NCBI RefSeq assembly: GCF_001507435.1
Contig: NZ_LMWH01000266.1
Location: forward strand, 1 to 64,000
Length of the DNA: 64,000 nucleotides
Direction of reading: 5' to 3'
Source of the DNA: Streptomyces sp. NRRL F-5122
GTDB lineage: Bacteria > Actinomycetota > Actinomycetes > Streptomycetales > Streptomycetaceae
Made by a program: the position numbers and the translations under genes. Each line of letters begins with the position of its first letter. The stretch's first letter is position 1. Positions 59,920 through 64,000 of this stretch are shown here, piece by piece. The notes under the pieces were generated by a model. The model was not told where the DNA came from. It saw nothing but the letters and a program-made list of their open reading frames with translations, and made no database searches.

Positions 59920-61259
59920 GGTCTGAACTCCCCCTGGAATGAACCTGTGTGAAGAGGACGGTGCCTCGCCGTGTGGGGCGGGACGTCTTCGACGGGCGTG
60001 TGCTTCCACTGAACAGCACCACACACTATGCGTGTGCTGTGGGGGGCTTCCCACGGATCGGCAACGGTTCGGCTACAAGCCGCCCGCCCGTGGATCATCC
60101 GGATTCCCTTGCGAGAAAACGTCGTTCAGTCCGGCGGAGTGACCATCCGCACCGGCGCGGCGGGATGCGACGAAGCCCGGCGGTGGGCGCCTGCGCCGAC
60201 GCCGGAAATGCGCGGGTGAGTTGGGGCCGCATGGTGGGCGGCGGCCGTTCGCGTGTGGACACACGCGGGCCACCGCATCAGCCGGTACCTGGGCGGCACC
60301 GGCTGATCGGATCCAATTTCCCCAACGGGGGTGCCCATCGCGGCAATCCGGCACCCGTGCACTACCCAGGATGGGCAACACCGGCCGACCACCACGTCCC
60401 CCGGAGAGGATGGGCGGCCCACCGGTTGGATGTTCCCATCCAATCTCTTCTGACTGAGCGTCAGCAAGCAGTTCCAGGGCGCATCACTCGAACAGGTGAG
60501 CAGATTCGTTTCGCTTGTTTTTGACGCGGTTTGAACCGCCCTCATTGGGTCACGTCGCCCACGTCCATGAACTGATTACCGCCCTGGTGAATCGGAGGAA
60601 TCGGCGGGGTGATTCAGAAGCGATCGGGGGATTTCCGGCAAAGTCCTGCTGCCCGATGCGGGGACGTTCCATGCGATGCGCGTGCCGTCGTCGAACGTGT
60701 GAGGTGCACGATCCGTCCTCGGTGCCGGCGACGGGACGGACCGGCGTTCGCGTGTCGAAGTCCGCGGATATGGCGCTGCCCATGCCGGCGGGTGGGGCCG
60801 AGATGCTCCTCGTTGTCGTGGCGAGCGGATCGGTCGGCCTCAATTCACTTACGTGCAAAGGGACTTGATTTCCATTCCATAAGGGGGGCAAGACGGGGTC
60901 GAATTGCTCCATTCGGGTGATGGAGTCGATGAGCTCTTGTCACTCGATCGGATGCGTGCGTCACTGGAAATGTGAAACCGGCGGGCTGCCCATCCCCGTG
61001 TCGGGGGAACGTTCAGACAGGCAGCGCTTGCCGGTTTTCTCCATGCCCACAGGCAGGGAACGGGCTGTTGCGCACAAAGCCGTAGGTGCCGGGGTGACTG
61101 TCCCCTTGTTCGCCCTGCGCCCGGCAGCCCCCGCGCCGTGTTGCGCTCCGCCCCGGAGAGCCCGGCAGAGGCAGACGACTCCCGCCATCGGCGCCGGTCC
61201 AGGACCGCTCCGCCGGTTGCCCACACCATCCCAGCGCAGCAGGAAGAAGGAGTGTCCCC
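59920..61259. other. 1.3-kb gene-poor stretch before the IPT/TIG genes
   Basis: Open frames here are short, overlap on both strands and show no family pattern or ribosome binding site, so none is called. Visible structure: TTGGATG-N4-CATCCAA at 60426-60443, TTGACG at 60521-60526 leading into GCGGTT-N2-AACCGC at 60526-60539, and several AT-richer patches (60505-60535, 60840-60880). It may hold promoters and eroded genes. Confidence 0.45.
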
Positions 61260-62006
61260 ATGCCTATCTCTCCGAACCAGGGTTCCACCGGCGGCGGCAC
61301 GCTGGTGACCATCACGGGTACCAACCTCTCCAACACCAGCGCGGTGACGTTCGGTTCGAAGCCGGCCACGGCCGTCACCAACGTCTCGCCGACCCAGGTC
61401 ACCGCGGTCTCCCCGTCCGGCACCGGATCGGTCGGCGTGACCGTCACGACCCAGGGCGGGACCAGCAACCCGGTGCCGTTCTTCTATGTCGGCGCCCCGT
61501 TCAAGTCCTCCCTGAGCGAGAGCGCGGGGCCCCTGGCCGGCGGCAACACGATCACCGTCAACGGCACGGGTCTCTCGACCGCGACAAGCGTGTCCTTCGG
61601 CGCGAACACCGCCACCCCGACGGTGGTCTCCGACACGGCCATCACCGTGGCGGTGCCGGCCGGTGCGGCGGCGGGGCCGGTGTCGGTGAGCGTGACGACC
61701 GCGGGCGGTACCAACAACGGTCTGTCCTACACCTACATCGACGACCCGACGATCACCACGATCACCCCGACCACGGGGCCGACCTCGGGTGGCACGGCGC
61801 TGACCATCGTGGGCACCAACTTCACCAGCACGGAGTCGGTCACCTTCGACGGTGTCGCCGGGCCGTTCTCCGTCGTCAACTCCACCACGCTCTCGGCGGT
61901 CACCCCGCCCGGCACGGCCGGTGCCGCTGACGTCGTGGTCACCAACCCTGCCGGATCCGCCACCGCGGCCGGCGGCTTCACGTACGTCGCCGGTCCCGGC
62001 ATCTAG
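61260..62006 (+). CDS. three-repeat IPT/TIG domain protein without signal peptide
   Basis: The 248-residue protein is three immunoglobulin-like IPT/TIG repeats (about 1-80, 81-161 and 162-248). Each opens like SPNQGSTGGGTLVTITGTNL and closes like VTTQGGTSNPVPFFYVGAP. There is no signal peptide, anchor or lipobox, although IPT/TIG domains are usually extracellular. GAAGGAG is eight bases before ATG 61260. The C-terminus (VAGPGI) is shared with the next gene. A 15-bp hairpin follows. Confidence 0.9.
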   Translation: MPISPNQGSTGGGTLVTITGTNLSNTSAVTFGSKPATAVTNVSPTQVTAVSPSGTGSVGVTVTTQGGTSNPVPFFYVGAPFKSSLSESAGPLAGGNTITVNGTGLSTATSVSFGANTATPTVVSDTAITVAVPAGAAAGPVSVSVTTAGGTNNGLSYTYIDDPTITTITPTTGPTSGGTALTIVGTNFTSTESVTFDGVAGPFSVVNSTTLSAVTPPGTAGAADVVVTNPAGSATAAGGFTYVAGPGI

Positions 62007-62038
62007 TCCGCCGGCTCCGCACCGGCAGGCATTCGACA

Positions 62039-62074
62039 CCCGTCCGAGCGGCGGTCCCACGCCGCTCGGACGGG
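62039..62074 (+). terminator. terminator between the two IPT/TIG genes
   Basis: A perfect 15-bp stem (62039-62053 with 62060-62074, six-base loop) lies 33 bp after the first gene, so the second probably has its own promoter. Confidence 0.85.
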
Positions 62075-62153
62075 CTCTCACGTCCATCGTCCGTGCCCGA
62101 GCAGATCTGTTCACGGATCCGACCCTCACAGTGACGCGTGAAGGAGTGCACTC

Positions 62154-63428
62154 ATGGCTGCCCCCGTCGTCTCCTCGATCAGCCCCAACCAGGGGCCGAT
62201 GCCCGGTGGGAACACCGTCACCCTGACCGGTACAGGCTTCAGCGGTGCGACTGCCGTCAGGTTCGGCGTCAACGCCGCCATCTCGTTCACAGTCTTCGGC
62301 AGCACGAGGATCGTCGCGGTGGTCCCGGCCGGTGCCGGGGTGGTCAACGTCACCGTCACCACCAGCGAGGGCACCAGTGCCCAGACCGTCACCTACACCT
62401 ATGTCGCCGCCCCCTCGCTGTCGAGCCTGTCGCCCGATCAGGGTCCGGTCTCGGGAGGCATCGTGGTGACGCTCACGGGAGCGAACCTGTCGAGCGCGAC
62501 GGCCGTGCGCTTCGATGCGATCGCGGCGCTGTCGTTCACCGTCATCTCCGCCACCCAGATCTCCGCGGTCGCCCCCGCGCATGCGGCCGGATCCGCGGCG
62601 GTCACGGTGACCACCGTGGGCGGCACCAGCAACTCCCTGACCTTCTCCTACGTCCTGGCGCCCTCGGTCACCGGCCTGACGCCCACTCGGGGCCCGGCCT
62701 CGGGGGGAACCGTGGTGACCCTGACGGGAGCGAACCTGTCGGGTGCGACGGCCGTGCGTTTCGACGGGATCGCGGCGCCGACGTTCACCGTCGTCTCCGC
62801 CACCGAGATCTCCGCGGTGACCCCGGCCCATACGGCCGGATCCGCGGCCGTCACGGTGACCACCCCTGGCGGCACCAGCAACCCCGAGAACCCCAGCATG
62901 TACTTCTACTATGCCGCGGTGCCGTCGCTGATCTCCGTGACGCCGACGTCCGGAAACACGGCGGGAGGGACCGTGGTGACGATCACGGGCACCGGCCTGT
63001 CGGGTGCCACGGCCGTGGATTTCGACGGGACCGCGGCGACGTCGTTCACGGTCGATTCCTCCACTGTGCTGACCGCGGTGACTCCCGCCCATGCGGCCGG
63101 TGCCGCGGCGGTCACGGTGACCACGCCTGGCGGCACCGGCAACCCGCTCAACTACGAGTATTTCGACGCCCCCATGCTGAGTGCCGTGACCCCGACCCTG
63201 GGGCCCACCTACGCGGGAAACACCGTCACACTGACCGGAACGAGCCTGACGACCACCACCGACGTCCGGTTCGACGGCACTGCGGCGTCGTTCACCGTGT
63301 TGTCCCCCACCGAGGTCACGGCCGTCGCACCGGCGGGCCCCGCGGGGCCCGCGACGGTCACGGTCGTCACGACCGCCGGAGTCAGCAACGGACTGACCTA
63401 CACCCGGGTTGCAGGCCCCGGTATCTGA
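62154..63428 (+). CDS. five-repeat IPT/TIG domain protein without signal peptide
   Basis: The 424-residue protein has five IPT/TIG repeats of about 82-87 residues. Repeats 2 and 3 are nearly identical (SGGTVVTLTGANLSGATAVRF; AGSAAVTVTT), which suggests recent duplication. No export signal is seen. It starts MAAPVVSSISPNQG, with GAAGGAG eight bases upstream as in the first gene, and ends AGPGI. Possible roles are a structural fibre-like or binding protein; nothing here decides this. Confidence 0.9.
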   Translation: MAAPVVSSISPNQGPMPGGNTVTLTGTGFSGATAVRFGVNAAISFTVFGSTRIVAVVPAGAGVVNVTVTTSEGTSAQTVTYTYVAAPSLSSLSPDQGPVSGGIVVTLTGANLSSATAVRFDAIAALSFTVISATQISAVAPAHAAGSAAVTVTTVGGTSNSLTFSYVLAPSVTGLTPTRGPASGGTVVTLTGANLSGATAVRFDGIAAPTFTVVSATEISAVTPAHTAGSAAVTVTTPGGTSNPENPSMYFYYAAVPSLISVTPTSGNTAGGTVVTITGTGLSGATAVDFDGTAATSFTVDSSTVLTAVTPAHAAGAAAVTVTTPGGTGNPLNYEYFDAPMLSAVTPTLGPTYAGNTVTLTGTSLTTTTDVRFDGTAASFTVLSPTEVTAVAPAGPAGPATVTVVTTAGVSNGLTYTRVAGPGI

Positions 63429-63634
63429 CGCCCCGTCGGACAACGATGCGGTGGGTGGCGGTACGGACTGCCACTCGTGTGACCTCGGTGCTCCTGCCGC
63501 TGCACGACGGACCTGCCATGAGAGGGATGATCAGGTTTTAGTCGTGTCATAACAACAATCTCCCTGGCATATGCGCTTTTCTCTTCACGTCCCCCTTGAT
63601 CGCAGACGCCCAGCGGAAGGCGTGGTGGTTCGAA

Positions 63635-64000
63635 ATGCGTAGGTCAGTCGGTACATCGCTTGTTCTGGGGGCGGTGAGTCTCGGCCTGACGTGTGAGTTG
63701 GCAGGCGCCGCAACGGCAGTCCAGGGGGTGACGGGTGCGGTGTGGACCGGGGCCGTCGCCCTCCACGCGGGAGGGAACGGGTCTTCGGAGCCGGTTCGCG
63801 GGACCGTCGAGGCCAGGTCCGGCTTGAGCGTCCGCGCCCTGCCGACGACCAACTCCGCCGAGTTGGGCAGGTACCCGAAGGACGCCCGGATCGGTATCCA
63901 GTGCCGGGCGCCCGGGGAGAGCGTCGGCGGCGACTCGACGTGGTACCGGCTTGCGAACCGCACGGGTTGGGTGGCTGCCCGCTACGTCAAGGTCTCGAGC
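63635..64000 (+). CDS. secreted SH3-like domain protein, cut by the window end
   Basis: The frame is open to the window edge (122 codons seen). It starts MRRSVGTSLVLGAVSLGLTC, a basic then hydrophobic segment that fits a signal peptide, and later shows an SH3b-like stretch: ARSGLSVRALPTTNSAELGR, then W-Y-R-L-A-N-R-T-G-W-V-A-A-R-Y-V-K. Such domains bind cell-wall peptides. GGTGG six bases before ATG 63635 is a modest ribosome binding site. The C-terminal part lies outside. Confidence 0.75.
   Translation, partial: MRRSVGTSLVLGAVSLGLTCELAGAATAVQGVTGAVWTGAVALHAGGNGSSEPVRGTVEARSGLSVRALPTTNSAELGRYPKDARIGIQCRAPGESVGGDSTWYRLANRTGWVAARYVKVSS

Noticed and set aside
60550..60912. Short frames on both strands at 60.5-60.9 kb as genes
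   Set aside because: They overlap each other, lack ribosome binding sites and show no conserved motif.

Overview
The window is high-GC actinobacterial DNA, almost certainly a Streptomyces chromosome. Evidence: very high G+C with strong third-position bias, GTG and TTG starts, many ATGA/GTGA/TTGA gene overlaps, a Streptomyces-type 5S rRNA, and a gene order matching the Streptomyces coelicolor core block I recall as roughly SCO5746 to SCO5796 (osaC-osaA-osaB-ftsK-rodZ-like-rimO-pgsA-cinA-clgR ... recA-recX ... gluABCD ... miaB ... miaA-dapF-rsh-hflX). Names rest on motifs and this order; no database search was run.

Layout. 1-1.1 kb: the end of an rRNA operon (5S), its terminator, a shortened DegT-type aminotransferase relative, and tRNA-Thr. 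1.1-10.6 kb: osmotic-stress signalling genes: osaC (anti-sigma-type kinase/PAS/GAF/phosphatase) divergent from osaA (hybrid histidine kinase with ten exact 92-residue HAMP units), then the response regulator osaB. 10.8-19.3 kb: ftsK, a RodZ-like protein, rimO-pgsA-cinA as an overlapping set, clgR, a Dps protein and a small membrane protein. 19.4-26.1 kb: SDR, Nei-type glycosylase and the giant helicase Lhr on the minus strand. 26.2-31.9 kb: araC-azlCD, a toroid-fold protein, a DUF3046 protein, an AI-2E-type permease and a two-gene membrane unit. 32-34.2 kb: recA-recX. 34.3-37.2 kb: a Cys-rich leader peptide, cysteine dioxygenase and rhodanese, then an FAD monooxygenase. 37.4-40.7 kb: gluABCD glutamate uptake. 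41-45.4 kb: a two-component system, an orphan Imm51 gene beside an internally deleted IS630-type element, a TAXI binding protein and a MazG-like enzyme. 45.6-58.6 kb: LysR, miaB, a LigB-like protein, two small proteins, miaA, dapF, rsh, an M1 peptidase and hflX. 58.7-64 kb: an accessory end with a secreted trypsin-like protease, a 1.3-kb gene-poor stretch, two IPT/TIG-repeat proteins without signal peptides, and a secreted SH3-like protein cut by the window edge.

Functional links. DNA repair (recA, recX, lhr, nei, dps) and the regulator clgR lie together. Both recA and lhr carry the LexA-independent RecA-NDp promoter (TTGTCAGTG-N8-TAnnnT), which ClgR is known to activate in mycobacteria. rimO, miaB and miaA all modify the translation apparatus, and each has a start codon about 7 nt after a -10-like hexamer, which suggests leaderless mRNAs. 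The sulfur operon is preceded by a 15-codon peptide with three cysteines, a likely cysteine-sensing attenuator.

Strongest points for follow-up: the leader peptide at 35.3 kb, the lhr promoter at 26.1 kb, and the three TA-G-N-GCTGTGACC ends placed in gene stop codons around the Imm51/IS remnant at 43.2-43.9 kb.
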